From positions 1 through 42,052 of the IMG/VR virus record IMGVR_UViG_3300025010_000020: a DNA stretch of 42,052 bases; one strand, written 5' to 3'. A model generated the notes under the pieces. It was not told the origin of the DNA. It saw nothing but the letters and a program-made list of their open reading frames with translations, and ran no database searches. Of this stretch, positions 34,151-41,869 are shown piece after piece (positions within the stretch are counted from its first letter, which is position 1; each line of letters begins with the position of its first letter). The DNA is from a virus. The position numbers and the translations under genes were made by a program.

Positions 34151-34486
34151 ATGAAAATCAAAGCTAATAAGAAATGGAGGGATCTGGACTACAGATATTT
34201 AGCAGAGGTTAAAACCTTTGCTGGACTATCGAAAGTAGAATTAGATATTGCCGTCAATGGAGTTCCATTCGAGGGGGCAAGGTATCCATTGCTTTATGTG
34301 TTCTGGGGGGACAATCGTAAGTATCGTAAGGTACATATAACTCTCACAGGAGAGAGTGGAACATTGATAGGTGAAAGTATTTTCACTACACACTCTCAAT
34401 ATTCTCAAGGTTACACACGAGGAATCGTGAAAGTAGAAGGAGGTCGCATAACAGATCTTAGCTATAAAGTTTTAGAGTTCTTGTAA
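34151..34486 (+). CDS. Hypothetical protein, 111 aa, strong ribosome site
   Basis: AAGGAG lies seven bases before the ATG. The protein is beta-rich with basic patches (KIKANKKWRDLDYRYL, RKYRKVHITLTGESGTLIGES) and no membrane segment. Unknown family. It follows the holin hairpins and is closed by the terminator at 34503, making it the last gene of the lysis block. Confidence 0.7.
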   Translation: MKIKANKKWRDLDYRYLAEVKTFAGLSKVELDIAVNGVPFEGARYPLLYVFWGDNRKYRKVHITLTGESGTLIGESIFTTHSQYSQGYTRGIVKVEGGRITDLSYKVLEFL

Positions 34487-34502
34487 TTCGTACTAGGCTA
34501 TT

Positions 34503-34560
34503 GAGAGGGGCATATAAATCTGAAGTTTATACTTCGTTATATGATATGTCCCCTCTCTTT
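34503..34560 (+). terminator. Intrinsic terminator closing the late block
   Basis: GAGAGGGG (34503-34510) pairs perfectly with CCCCTCTC (34550-34557), followed by TTT; the long loop contains an inner ATAT/ATAT arm. It separates the lysis genes from the promoter at 34592. Confidence 0.75.
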
Positions 34561-34591
34561 AGTCCTTGATTACAAGCAAATTTGATATCAT

Positions 34592-34620
34592 TTGACAACA
34601 CACATAATTCTCCATATATT
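34592..34620 (+). promoter_or_regulatory. Promoter of the 37-codon gene
   Basis: TTGACA (34592-34597), 17-base spacer, TATATT (34615-34620). It would start near 34627, about 34 bases before the ATG at 34661. No palindrome overlaps this -35. Confidence 0.72.
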
Positions 34621-34660
34621 TGAGTAAGCTAAATCAAGATTTAACCTAAATCAAATAATT

Positions 34661-34774
34661 ATGAGATTTGTACCTTATCTAAAAAGAAATACTGTTAATA
34701 GTACACTTTTGAGAGGTGGTATGAGTTTCATAAATGCAGATTTAGGAAATTTAGCTAGTAGAAGCCACCTGTAA
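34661..34774 (+). CDS. Small protein, 37 aa, own promoter and terminator
   Basis: MRFVPYLKRNTVNSTLLRGG continuing to ...GNLASRSHL, TAA at 34772-34774. It lies between a consensus promoter and a terminator whose 5' arm overlaps its last codons. A second in-frame ATG at 34721 is preceded by GAGAGGTGG, a strong ribosome site, giving a 17-residue form. Basic, with no membrane helix. Small isolated phage genes of this kind are often host-takeover or regulatory peptides; no homologue is recognised. Confidence 0.55.
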   Translation: MRFVPYLKRNTVNSTLLRGGMSFINADLGNLASRSHL

Positions 34775-34794
34775 AAGGGTGGTTTTTGCTTTTT
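34764..34794 (+). terminator. Intrinsic terminator of the 37-codon gene
   Basis: GCCACC (34764-34769), 8-base loop, GGTGGT (34778-34783), then TTTTGCTTTTT. The stem starts inside the coding sequence, so ribosomes reaching the stop codon would cover the 5' arm and could weaken termination. Confidence 0.8.
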
Positions 34795-34799
34795 AGACT

Positions 34800-35130
34800 T
34801 TAAAGAATTGAGTATAGCTGGTAGCTTTCTTAGGCAGATTACGACCAGCTATGCCTAGTTCTTTAATCGGAACTGGGGGGACTATGATTCTAGTGTAGGT
34901 TGCTACAGTCTACAGATCTCAGGATCAATCATAGGAGGGGCTGAATACCCCTGAGAAGTAGCCGAAAGAGGTGAAGAGGATATACTGCATATATCAATCA
35001 CCAAAACTATATATATAGCGTTAGCTCTTTATTTAACAACCTAAGAGTTTAGTGCAAACTGCCAAAGTCTTTTCTTTTGTCGTTCACTAAATAACCCATG
35101 GGGGACTACAGGGGGAGAAGCTCAGAGGCT
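34800..35130 (+). ncRNA. Densely structured non-coding region (large RNA or origin candidate)
   Basis: No gene fits. Strong stems in order: TTAAAGAA/TTCTTTAA (34800-34807 with 34859-34866) enclosing ATAGCTGG/CCAGCTAT (34814-34821 with 34845-34852); CTATGATT/AATCATAG (34882-34889 with 34927-34934) enclosing TGTAG/CTACA and GATC-tcag-GATC; AGGGG/CCCCT (34936-34952); GGTG..GATATA/TATATC..CACC (34970-35002); AGTTT/AAACT (35046-35060); then G-runs near 35101-35115. It is flanked by a terminator on the left and the 35166 gene on the right. It could be a phage RNA or a replication origin; the gene content (SSB-like gene just downstream) fits either. Confidence 0.5.
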
Positions 35131-35165
35131 CTAGGATACCTGCATATATAAATCTATTAACCTTT

Positions 35166-35369
35166 ATGAATAGAGAAATAAAAATATTGAAAGAGTTACT
35201 AATTAAACAATTTCCAAACGACCATTTTAGTATTCAAAGATATAAGGATCAAATAGATATCTCAAATACATTGAATAGCAGAAGGAAGATTAGAGAATAT
35301 ATACGATCTATTGGAATGAAAAATAGGATACGAAAGATAAATTGTGATTGGTTTGAAGATATAAAATAG
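35166..35369 (+). CDS. Hypothetical small basic protein, 67 aa
   Basis: 67 residues, basic and helical (REIKILKELLIKQFPNDHF, RRKIREYIRSIGMKNRIRKI). Could be a small DNA- or RNA-binding protein. It ends at TAG 25 bases before the palindromic promoter of the SSB-like gene, mirroring the arrangement of 2071 before the other palindrome. Confidence 0.62.
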   Translation: MNREIKILKELLIKQFPNDHFSIQRYKDQIDISNTLNSRRKIREYIRSIGMKNRIRKINCDWFEDIK

Positions 35370-35390
35370 AGGTCTAGCAATGATTATTAA

Positions 35391-35423
35391 ATACTTGACA
35401 TGGTGTCAAATAGGTAGTATATT
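35391..35423 (+). promoter_or_regulatory. Promoter with palindromic operator (copy 2)
   Basis: TTGACA (35395-35400), 17-base spacer, TATATT (35418-35423). The palindrome TTGACA-TGG-TGTCAA spans 35395-35409, and ATACTTGACATGGTGTCAA is identical to 2374-2392. A leader of about 100 bases precedes the SSB-like gene. Confidence 0.82.
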
Positions 35424-35531
35424 AAATTAAGATGAAGAGGATGGAACACTCTCACCACTAATTAAATTGTAATTAAATCTTTGTAAGATCTAGTTCCTGT
35501 AATTTTTTAGATTATTTTTAGATATACAATT

Positions 35532-36554
35532 ATGTCAAATGAGAGCAAATCTGTAGCAATTAGTGATGTGTCAAGTTTAACACCAGAGTCATTCGATAAA
35601 TTATTTAAATCGGATCATGGTATGGTAGGAGTACAAGATAAGACAACTGTTAAATTTCCATTAGAGTTAAGGATTGTTCAGAGTAGTACTGGGGATGATG
35701 TATTTGCAGATCCAGATTCAATTTCAAAAGGAGATAATGGAAAGTTGTATGTAAAACCTTATAGAGTAAAAGATGATATCACTGGTGAGTGGGGATATAA
35801 GAATGAAGAGAAAATAAAATCTTCAGATCTTAAGAATGCAATGGGATTTACTTTACTTAAGGTAGAGTTTGGAGTTGAGATATTGAAAGTAGATAAAGAT
35901 GATAAGAATACTTTTGTTAAGAAGATGGTTGTAGCTAGAAAGAGTGGGATTGTTAGAAAGATTCAGAGAGAACAATGGGAAGCTAAGTATAAAGATCAAG
36001 GATTTGAATTAAAGAACCAAGTAAGATTGGTATTAGCTCCACATAATTACGATGAGACTTGTGAGTTAATGGAGAAGCAAGTTAATCCATTTGTTCAAGT
36101 TGTTCTATCAGGTGGAACAGGGTGGGATATATGGTTTGCTATAAATAAACAAATGAGTGAGTTAAAGAAATCACTAGGATTGAAACAGTCCCTAGAAACA
36201 ATATTACCAAGCGTATGGAGAATTGTATTTTCTAGTCAACAGATAACAAGCCAAGCTGGAGCAAAATTCTATGCAATGAAACCTGATGTAATGGTTAATG
36301 ATCTAGGTGAGGCTTCGAAGTTTGAAGAACTTGTTGCATTATTTGCAGACAACTTTACCTTCTTTAGTAATTCACAGAATTCATTGGTTGAGTTATTAGA
36401 TTTTGTAGCTGTAGTACCAGAAGATAATAGAGTTGAGACAGAAACTGTTGATGCAGAGAAAGTAAATGATCCTGCTCCAACAGAACCAGAGGTAAAGACA
36501 GAACCTTCGAAAACAGAAGAGCCAGATCCATTAGACGAGGATTTGCCATTCTAA
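35532..36554 (+). CDS. Single-stranded DNA-binding-like protein with acidic tip, 340 aa
   Basis: 340 residues ending in PDPLDEDLPF. Acidic tips of the DxDxPF type are the partner-docking tails of single-stranded DNA-binding proteins. The body (~1-290) is mixed alpha/beta with basic patches (KFPLELRIVQSS, RKIQREQWEAKY), followed by a Thr/Pro/Glu-rich flexible linker (~295-328). Much longer than E. coli SSB (178) and nearer in size to phage gp32-like proteins, but I see no zinc motif. It is the first gene behind the palindromic promoter, which fits early expression for replication. The tail and position support the call; the fold is unproven. Confidence 0.6.
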   Translation: MSNESKSVAISDVSSLTPESFDKLFKSDHGMVGVQDKTTVKFPLELRIVQSSTGDDVFADPDSISKGDNGKLYVKPYRVKDDITGEWGYKNEEKIKSSDLKNAMGFTLLKVEFGVEILKVDKDDKNTFVKKMVVARKSGIVRKIQREQWEAKYKDQGFELKNQVRLVLAPHNYDETCELMEKQVNPFVQVVLSGGTGWDIWFAINKQMSELKKSLGLKQSLETILPSVWRIVFSSQQITSQAGAKFYAMKPDVMVNDLGEASKFEELVALFADNFTFFSNSQNSLVELLDFVAVVPEDNRVETETVDAEKVNDPAPTEPEVKTEPSKTEEPDPLDEDLPF

Positions 36555-36611
36555 GTAGTAAAGACTGTTGGGTGGGATGGGAGGATTTATTTAATATATT
36601 AAGATACACAG

Positions 36612-36806
36612 ATGGGCTACAAAGATTTTGATTTTAGAAATGATAAAGAGAAACAGAGAGATAGAAATATTATTACTGTTGAAGTCATATTATTTATTAT
36701 CTTCATAGTGATTGTTGTATATGTAATGTTCTTTGCAGATTGTAGCTCATTGAAGTGGATGCCTATATATAATTTACCTAATAGATGTCTAGATTTATGG
36801 AACTAA
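36612..36806 (+). CDS. Small single-span membrane protein, 64 aa
   Basis: 64 residues: charged N-terminus (KDFDFRNDKEKQRDRN), one strong membrane helix (~22-42, TVEVILFIIFIVIVVYVMFF), then a short Cys/Trp tail. The stop overlaps the next gene. Role unknown; a host-membrane effector is possible. Confidence 0.7.
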   Translation: MGYKDFDFRNDKEKQRDRNIITVEVILFIIFIVIVVYVMFFADCSSLKWMPIYNLPNRCLDLWN

Positions 36807-37336
36807 TAGATGCTATCTACAATAACTACATAGGATTGTATGATGTATCTCCAGAGGCTAAGACACATCTAATTAGGTATACGGCACAGATAAGTAAGGC
36901 ATTAACAAAAGATAAGGTGTGTGGAGCGTGTGGTGCAAGTCTGAAACAGTATTGGCACAGACTTACACCAATACTGGTAGGCTCTTTAGTAAAAATGAAG
37001 AGGAAGATTGTTGAGAAGAATGCAAATAAGATTCATTTAATCAATGATCTCTCTCTTTCTAAGACAGAATACAATAACTTCCAGAAACTACGATTCCACG
37101 GATTAGTCGCTAAGTACAAGGTAGATGGCATTTGGGAGAGAGGATATTGGTTAATAACTAAAAGAGGAAATGAATTTGTGTGTGGAAGGTTGGATGTTCC
37201 AAGCAGAGTAATGACATACAGGAATGTTGTTGTGGATCATGATAAGAGATTGATCAATATAAAGAGTATTACTGGGATGCAACCGTATGTAGAGAGATTA
37301 GATGATATTGAATATATTTTTAAAGATTTAATGTAA
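36785..37336 (+). CDS. Winged-helix-like phage protein with CGAC knuckle, 183 aa
   Basis: 183 residues. C-G-A-C near residues 46-49 may bind metal with other ligands. The middle, DLSLSKTEYNNFQKLRFHGL followed by GYWLITKRGNEFVCG, matches a widespread phage winged-helix-like pattern (helix, turn, recognition helix, then a beta wing), and the C-terminus has RNVVVDHDKRLINIKSI. Likely DNA-binding, function unknown. ATG 36785 overlaps the previous gene; an in-frame ATG at 36797 is an alternative start. Confidence 0.68.
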   Translation: MSRFMELIDAIYNNYIGLYDVSPEAKTHLIRYTAQISKALTKDKVCGACGASLKQYWHRLTPILVGSLVKMKRKIVEKNANKIHLINDLSLSKTEYNNFQKLRFHGLVAKYKVDGIWERGYWLITKRGNEFVCGRLDVPSRVMTYRNVVVDHDKRLINIKSITGMQPYVERLDDIEYIFKDLM

Positions 37337-37617
37337 TGAAAAGAAAAATCAGTTCACAAGACATAATGGGGGATTTTCAGAAAACAATGGTTACAATTAT
37401 GGCTGATTCTGTTAAGAGACAAATGAGACTAAGGTGTCTGTACGAAGGTTGTAGGTATGGTATAGAGGGAATAGATAAGAAGCCTTTAGATCATTGCATA
37501 TGGTGTGGGGAGGAAAAACCAAAAGATTTTGGTAAATACTATGCTATTAGTATTCTTGATTTAATTAACAAGGCAGATCGTGCAGTTGATAGAGTAATAA
37601 AGATAAAGAAGAAATAA
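37336..37617 (+). CDS. Small Cys-rich (zinc-binding) protein, 93 aa
   Basis: Start overlaps the preceding stop (TAATG). Cysteines in RCLYEGCRYG and CIWCGEE form a C-x4-C .. C-x2-C set that could bind zinc. Basic helices on both sides (SVKRQMRL, ADRAVDRVIKIKKK). Possibly a nucleic-acid-binding accessory to the next gene, the RNA ligase. Confidence 0.68.
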   Translation: MKRKISSQDIMGDFQKTMVTIMADSVKRQMRLRCLYEGCRYGIEGIDKKPLDHCIWCGEEKPKDFGKYYAISILDLINKADRAVDRVIKIKKK

Positions 37618-37634
37618 ATTTTATATATACAATA

Positions 37635-38777
37635 ATGAATTTAGACGTAAGAGGAATAGAAAAAGCAATACAATCAAAATTAGTACATAAACAGAAACAT
37701 CCTAAGTTGGATTTGTGGATATTGAATTATACCCACGAGTGCCAACACGCTCATGTGTGGGATGAAATTACTACGGTATGTAGAGGATTAGTAGTTGATA
37801 AAGATTGGAATGTAGTAGCTCGACCATTTGATAAATTTTTTAATCTAGGAGAACCTACATTTGATGGTGATATACCATTGTCTTTAACTGAAATAATTGC
37901 CAGACATGGTAAATACACTATAGAAGAAAAAGTTGATGGCAGTTTAGGAATACTATTTAAATATGGTAATGAGTGGGTTACAGCTACAAGAGGATCATTC
38001 AATAGTGATCAGGCAAAGAGAATGATTGAGATAATGAGAAACAGTTTTGAGAAAACAGATAAACCATTAGATCTCTCTAGCTTGACTTATGGGTATACTC
38101 ATTTGTTTGAAATTATATATCCAGAGAATAGAATTGTTATTGATTATAAAGGAGAGGAGAAGCTTGTTTATTTAGGATCTAGAAATAACGAAACAGGGGA
38201 ATATATTAAGATTGATATTCTTATGAGTTCTTTTGACAATCCTAAAATATATGATCACCTAGAACAGAATATTCCTAATGCTGAAGGGTATGTATTACAC
38301 TTTGATGATGAGTTTAGATTGAAGGTTAAGTTTGAGGAATACAAAAGATTACACAAAATATTAACTGGTCTTAATGTTCATGCAGTATGGGAGATGATGA
38401 AGAAGAGTAAAGACATGAAGCCATTGGAAGAGAATGTTCCTGAAGAGTTTATGATATGGCTTAAGTCTGTTAGGAGAGATTTACAGGGAAGGTTTGAAGA
38501 TATTAGATTTAGAAGTGCAAAAGCATTTGGAGAGATTAGCAAAGAGGTTTCTATCGGAGATGTAGATATTGTAGATTTTCGTAGGGAAGATTATCTTAAT
38601 ACTCAAAGGAAGTTATTCAGTGCATTTTCTCAGAGAGTAAGAACTTTAGATCCTAAGATACAAGGGATAGTTACAATGATGCTTAAAGGAAGTATGAAAG
38701 AATTTGTTACTCAGGAAATATGGGACTTAGTAGAGCCAACTGGTAACGTTAAATTTAAAGAGGATGAAGGAGAATAA
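37635..38777 (+). CDS. rnlA: RNA ligase, T4 Rnl1 family
   Basis: 380 residues, close to T4 RNA ligase 1 (374). Catalytic motif I EEKVDGS with the nucleotide-accepting lysine at K99, the same number as in T4; upstream R50 in CRGLVVD; motif III HLFEIIYPENRIVIDY with E159; motif IV NAEGYVLHF with E217; motif V RLKVKFEEY with K230 and K232. The C-terminal half is helical, as in Rnl1, where it helps recognise tRNA. It joins 5'-phosphate and 3'-OH RNA ends using ATP. With the kinase/phosphatase two genes downstream it forms a T4-type repair pair able to reseal anticodon-cleaved tRNA. Leader TATATATACAATA resembles those at 10811 and 35532. Confidence 0.93.
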   Translation: MNLDVRGIEKAIQSKLVHKQKHPKLDLWILNYTHECQHAHVWDEITTVCRGLVVDKDWNVVARPFDKFFNLGEPTFDGDIPLSLTEIIARHGKYTIEEKVDGSLGILFKYGNEWVTATRGSFNSDQAKRMIEIMRNSFEKTDKPLDLSSLTYGYTHLFEIIYPENRIVIDYKGEEKLVYLGSRNNETGEYIKIDILMSSFDNPKIYDHLEQNIPNAEGYVLHFDDEFRLKVKFEEYKRLHKILTGLNVHAVWEMMKKSKDMKPLEENVPEEFMIWLKSVRRDLQGRFEDIRFRSAKAFGEISKEVSIGDVDIVDFRREDYLNTQRKLFSAFSQRVRTLDPKIQGIVTMMLKGSMKEFVTQEIWDLVEPTGNVKFKEDEGE

Positions 38778-38983
38778 TGAAAAAGATATCTAAGGTGTGG
38801 AAAAGTCAAAGGTTTGAAGATAGATACGCATATGGGAATCATGGTAGTGGCAGAATAACAAGATCCCATACAGAAAAACTTACCAAATTCTTAAATGAGA
38901 ACAATATTACTAATTGGAAGGTTGTCTACTCTACAGAGGATAGTGTTGAAATTGTATATCTTAAGTTAGTTATAAACGAATAA
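38777..38983 (+). CDS. Hypothetical small protein between ligase and kinase, 68 aa
   Basis: Start and stop overlap the two RNA-repair genes (TAATG at both ends), so it is translated in step with them. A basic, Ser/Arg-rich first half (KVWKSQRFEDRYAYGNHGSGRITRSH) and a short alpha/beta end. Could be a partner or inhibitor in RNA repair; no family recognised. Confidence 0.68.
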   Translation: MKKISKVWKSQRFEDRYAYGNHGSGRITRSHTEKLTKFLNENNITNWKVVYSTEDSVEIVYLKLVINE

Positions 38984-39882
38984 TGAAAAAACTAATAATG
39001 ACAAAAGGGCTCCCTGCTTCTGGTAAGTCTACATGGGCTATTGAAGAGGTAGAAAACAACATAGGCAGAACAAAGAGAGTTAACAAAGATGATCTCAGAA
39101 TGATGCTCGATAGTGGTATATGGACTGGTGGGAATGAGAAGTTCGTACTTAGATTGAGGAATTATATTATTGAAGAGGCTTTTGGAGCTGGAAAGAATAT
39201 CATAGTTGATGATACTAATCTTAATCCCATTCATGAAAGAGATCTTAGGGAAATAGCGAAGCATTGCAATTCTCAATTTGAGATCAAGGACTTTACCAAT
39301 GTATCAGTAGAAGAATGCGTTAGAAGAGATCTAAAAAGAAATAATTCTGTTGGAGCTGGTGTTATATACGATATGTATAACCATTATTTAAAACCTGAGG
39401 TAGAACCTGTTAAACAAATAGAATTTAATCCTGAACTTCCGTATATATATCTATGTGATATTGATGGGACATTAGCTTTAAAAAGAGACCGAAGCCCATA
39501 TGATATGACTAAAGTTATGGAAGACGAACCTAATAGAGATGTGATTAAGTTAATTAAAAATGTCTGGATGGGGACAGAGGTTGTTTTTATGTCTGGAAGA
39601 ACTGACGATTCTAAAGCAAATACGTTGTTATGGCTTGATTTGAACTTAGGAACAATATACAAACACGTTCAAGATGGTGAAGATATTCCTATGGAAAAGC
39701 AGTTATACATGAGGGCTGTAGGTGATATGAGAAAAGATAGTATTGTTAAGAAGGAATTGTACGAGAAATATATCAAAGATAAGTACAATGTAATAGGTGT
39801 ATTTGATGATCGAAAACAGGTTGTGGATATGTGGAGAGAATTGGGGATAACTTGTTTTCAAGTTGCTGAGGGGAACTTTTAG
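38983..39882 (+). CDS. pseT: Polynucleotide 5'-kinase/3'-phosphatase, T4 Pnkp type
   Basis: 299 residues, against 301 in T4 Pnkp. Kinase domain: P-loop GLPASGKST (9-17, K15 and S16), D36 and R39 in NKDDLR, DDTNLNP, and R115/R119. Phosphatase domain: D159-I-D161-G-T with the nucleophile and general acid of the DxD family, FMSGR and late FDDRKQVVDMW. It removes a 3'-phosphate or 2',3'-cyclic phosphate and adds a 5'-phosphate, preparing cut RNA for the ligase. Both active sites look intact and domain order is as in T4. Strong call. Confidence 0.95.
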   Translation: MKKLIMTKGLPASGKSTWAIEEVENNIGRTKRVNKDDLRMMLDSGIWTGGNEKFVLRLRNYIIEEAFGAGKNIIVDDTNLNPIHERDLREIAKHCNSQFEIKDFTNVSVEECVRRDLKRNNSVGAGVIYDMYNHYLKPEVEPVKQIEFNPELPYIYLCDIDGTLALKRDRSPYDMTKVMEDEPNRDVIKLIKNVWMGTEVVFMSGRTDDSKANTLLWLDLNLGTIYKHVQDGEDIPMEKQLYMRAVGDMRKDSIVKKELYEKYIKDKYNVIGVFDDRKQVVDMWRELGITCFQVAEGNF

Positions 39883-39906
39883 TTAAATTATTAAAAGGTT
39901 AGAGTA

Positions 39907-40257
39907 ATGAAGATAACAAGAATAAAAAGATTTTTGGCAGGAATTGGTATTGGAGACCCGCTCAATGCTCTGATATATGATGGTGATGAGATTCCACAAA
40001 GGGAACATATCGTGAGTAGAATGCCTAAAAATGTTGTGAGGATTAAGAGACCTACAAGAGGTGCAATAGACTATATGCATAGAAACCTTGAGAAGTGGGG
40101 AGTCCAATTAGTAGATGGAACAATAATCAAAGGAGTATTTAATAGTAAGAAGGAAGGTGAAAAAGAGATGGCTTATAATTACAAAGGACACACGGAAAGA
40201 TATAAAATTGTAAAGTTTAGTGAAGTTCTATCTAACATTAAAGAGAAAGGAGAGTAA
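39907..40257 (+). CDS. Hypothetical basic protein, 116 aa
   Basis: 116 residues, basic: KITRIKRFLAGIGIGDPLNALIYDGDEIP, then SRMPKNVVRIKRPTRGAIDY and KKEGEKEMAYNYKGHTERYK. Could bind nucleic acid. No family recognised. Lies between the kinase/phosphatase and a small gene with a very good ribosome site. Confidence 0.68.
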   Translation: MKITRIKRFLAGIGIGDPLNALIYDGDEIPQREHIVSRMPKNVVRIKRPTRGAIDYMHRNLEKWGVQLVDGTIIKGVFNSKKEGEKEMAYNYKGHTERYKIVKFSEVLSNIKEKGE

Positions 40258-40259
40258 AT

Positions 40260-40394
40260 ATGAAGAACTTTATTTGGAATGTGAAAGAGTTTGGGTTGAA
40301 ATTAGCAATGGATAATGTCGCAATATCTTTCTGTAAGTGGTTTGTGGGGGCAAGAAGAATAACTTTAGTCTATAAGAAAAATGGGAGAATGTAA
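40260..40394 (+). CDS. Small basic protein, 44 aa
   Basis: ATG 40260, TAA 40392-40394. AAAGGAGA lies eight bases upstream, one of the strongest ribosome sites here. Sequence begins MKNFIWNVKEFGLKLAMDNV and ends LVYKKNGRM; amphipathic and basic. It overlaps the start of the HTH gene at 40381. Unknown function. Confidence 0.6.
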   Translation: MKNFIWNVKEFGLKLAMDNVAISFCKWFVGARRITLVYKKNGRM

Positions 40395-40668
40395 TAATCA
40401 TATTAGTGGGAGTGCAGTTCTTGAACTATTAACTAGGGAAGAGTTATACAAACTATACAAAAGAGTTGAAAAAATGAACACCAAATATTCAAATATAGAA
40501 AAGGTTGCACAGTTAAGAAGGAGGGGGAAAACACTTCGTGAGATTGCCTTAATTATAGGAGTATCTTATGTACAAGTTAGTATCCTTGAGAAGCAGTACG
40601 ATAACTGTAGTACACATTATGATTATTATAGTCTTTTAAGGGTGATTAAGAATAGAGTAAATATCTAA
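40381..40668 (+). CDS. Small helix-turn-helix regulator candidate, 95 aa
   Basis: 95 residues. Residues ~38-72 (NIEKVAQLRRRGKTLREIALIIGVSYVQVSILEKQYD) form a helix-turn-helix of the homeodomain-like/sigma-4 type with a LREIALIIGVSYVQVS core. It overlaps the preceding gene, so it is co-expressed with the RNA-repair operon. It is the best candidate for the repressor of the two palindromic promoters, or for a regulator of the adjacent TnpB promoter; which target it binds is inference. Confidence 0.68.
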   Translation: MGECNNHISGSAVLELLTREELYKLYKRVEKMNTKYSNIEKVAQLRRRGKTLREIALIIGVSYVQVSILEKQYDNCSTHYDYYSLLRVIKNRVNI

Positions 40669-40707
40669 AATTAGTTAAGTAAAGGAGAGTTATCGCCCTT
40701 TAACAAT

Positions 40708-40736
40708 TTGACAGTGACTTGTTAGAAGTATATAAT
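40708..40736 (+). promoter_or_regulatory. Consensus promoter of tnpB, probably giving a leaderless mRNA
   Basis: TTGACA (40708-40713), exactly 17 bases, TATAAT (40731-40736): the only full consensus in the window. The tnpB ATG begins at 40742, five bases after the -10, where the first transcribed base should fall. Confidence 0.85.
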
Positions 40737-40741
40737 TAGAT

Positions 40742-41869
40742 ATGCACATTACATACAAGTATAGGTTAATGCCTAATGTCAAACAAAAAGAACTGTTGGA
40801 TAAGCACTTTGGGGCTTGCAGATGGTTTTATAATTATGCACTAGAGAAGAAGGTGTCCCATTATAGTAAGCACAAGAAAACTCTATCCAGGTACGACATA
40901 CAGAGGGAATTGCCTTCTCTAAAAAAGGATAAACCATGGTTGATTGAGGTTAATGCCCAAAGCTTGCAGTCTGAACTTCGTAGACTTGACGTTGCATATA
41001 CAAAATTCTTTAGAGAGAAATCTGGATTCCCAAAATTCAAAAAGCATGGGGAGAGAAACTCATTTGATGTACCACAAAACTTTTATATACTAGAGAACAA
41101 ACTGGTGATTCCAAAGTTTAAGGATGGGATAAAGATAGTTATGTCAAGGGAGTTACCTAGCGTAGCTAAATCTATAAATATCTCTGTATGCAATGAGAAG
41201 TATTATGCAAATATCTTGTGCGAGATTAAACCAAAAGAAAGAAAAGACATAGATATTAAAACGGCAATAGGTCTTGACATGGGATTGAAAGATTTTGTTG
41301 TTGATTCTGAAGGTGAGAGATACAGTATATACAAGTCTATTAAACTCGAAAAGAAATTGGCTAGAGAACAGAAGAAACTGTCGAAGATGAAGAAAGGGAG
41401 TAATAATTACGAACTTCAGAGGATAGGAATTGCCAAAATCTATGAGAAGATTGCTAATAGTAGAAGGGACAGTATCCATAAAATATCTGCAAGTATAATT
41501 GGTTGTAAATCAGTATATACATATTGTATAGAAGACTTAAATATTTTAGGAATGCTGAAGAATCATTGCCTTGCCAAATCCATAAGCAATGCGTCGTGGA
41601 ATGAATTCTTTCAACAATTAGAATATAAATCAGAAATGCACGGAAAGAACGTTTTGAAAATAGGAAGATTTGACCCAAGCTCTAGATTATGTCCATGTGG
41701 TTTTATAAACAAAGACTTATTACTGTCAGATAGGGAGTGGACGTGTCCAGAGTGCGGTTCTATACATGACAGAGATATATTAGCGGCAAACAATATAAAG
41801 ACGTTTGCATTTAATAAACAAAATACTGTAGGGCATACAGAATTTAAGCCTGTGGAGATAGAGCAATAG
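40742..41869 (+). CDS. tnpB: TnpB RNA-guided nuclease, apparently intact
   Basis: 375 residues. N-terminal RNA/DNA recognition part (YKYRLMPNVKQKELLDKHFGACRWFYNYAL), then the RuvC core: D179 in IGLDMGLKDF, E264 in CIEDLN and D345 in HDRDILAANNI, all three catalytic acids present. Zinc ribbon C317-x-C319 and C335-x2-C338 (the short C-x-C variant of the first pair). TnpB cuts DNA next to a short flanking motif guided by an RNA made from the right end of its element. No tnpA partner is present, so the phage may keep it as a nuclease rather than as a passenger. Strong family call. Confidence 0.95.
   Translation: MHITYKYRLMPNVKQKELLDKHFGACRWFYNYALEKKVSHYSKHKKTLSRYDIQRELPSLKKDKPWLIEVNAQSLQSELRRLDVAYTKFFREKSGFPKFKKHGERNSFDVPQNFYILENKLVIPKFKDGIKIVMSRELPSVAKSINISVCNEKYYANILCEIKPKERKDIDIKTAIGLDMGLKDFVVDSEGERYSIYKSIKLEKKLAREQKKLSKMKKGSNNYELQRIGIAKIYEKIANSRRDSIHKISASIIGCKSVYTYCIEDLNILGMLKNHCLAKSISNASWNEFFQQLEYKSEMHGKNVLKIGRFDPSSRLCPCGFINKDLLLSDREWTCPECGSIHDRDILAANNIKTFAFNKQNTVGHTEFKPVEIEQ

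Noticed and set aside
38228-38260. TTGACA inside the RNA ligase gene
   Set aside because: No -10 box at the correct distance; it is ordinary coding sequence, like TTGACA at 5423 and 18060.
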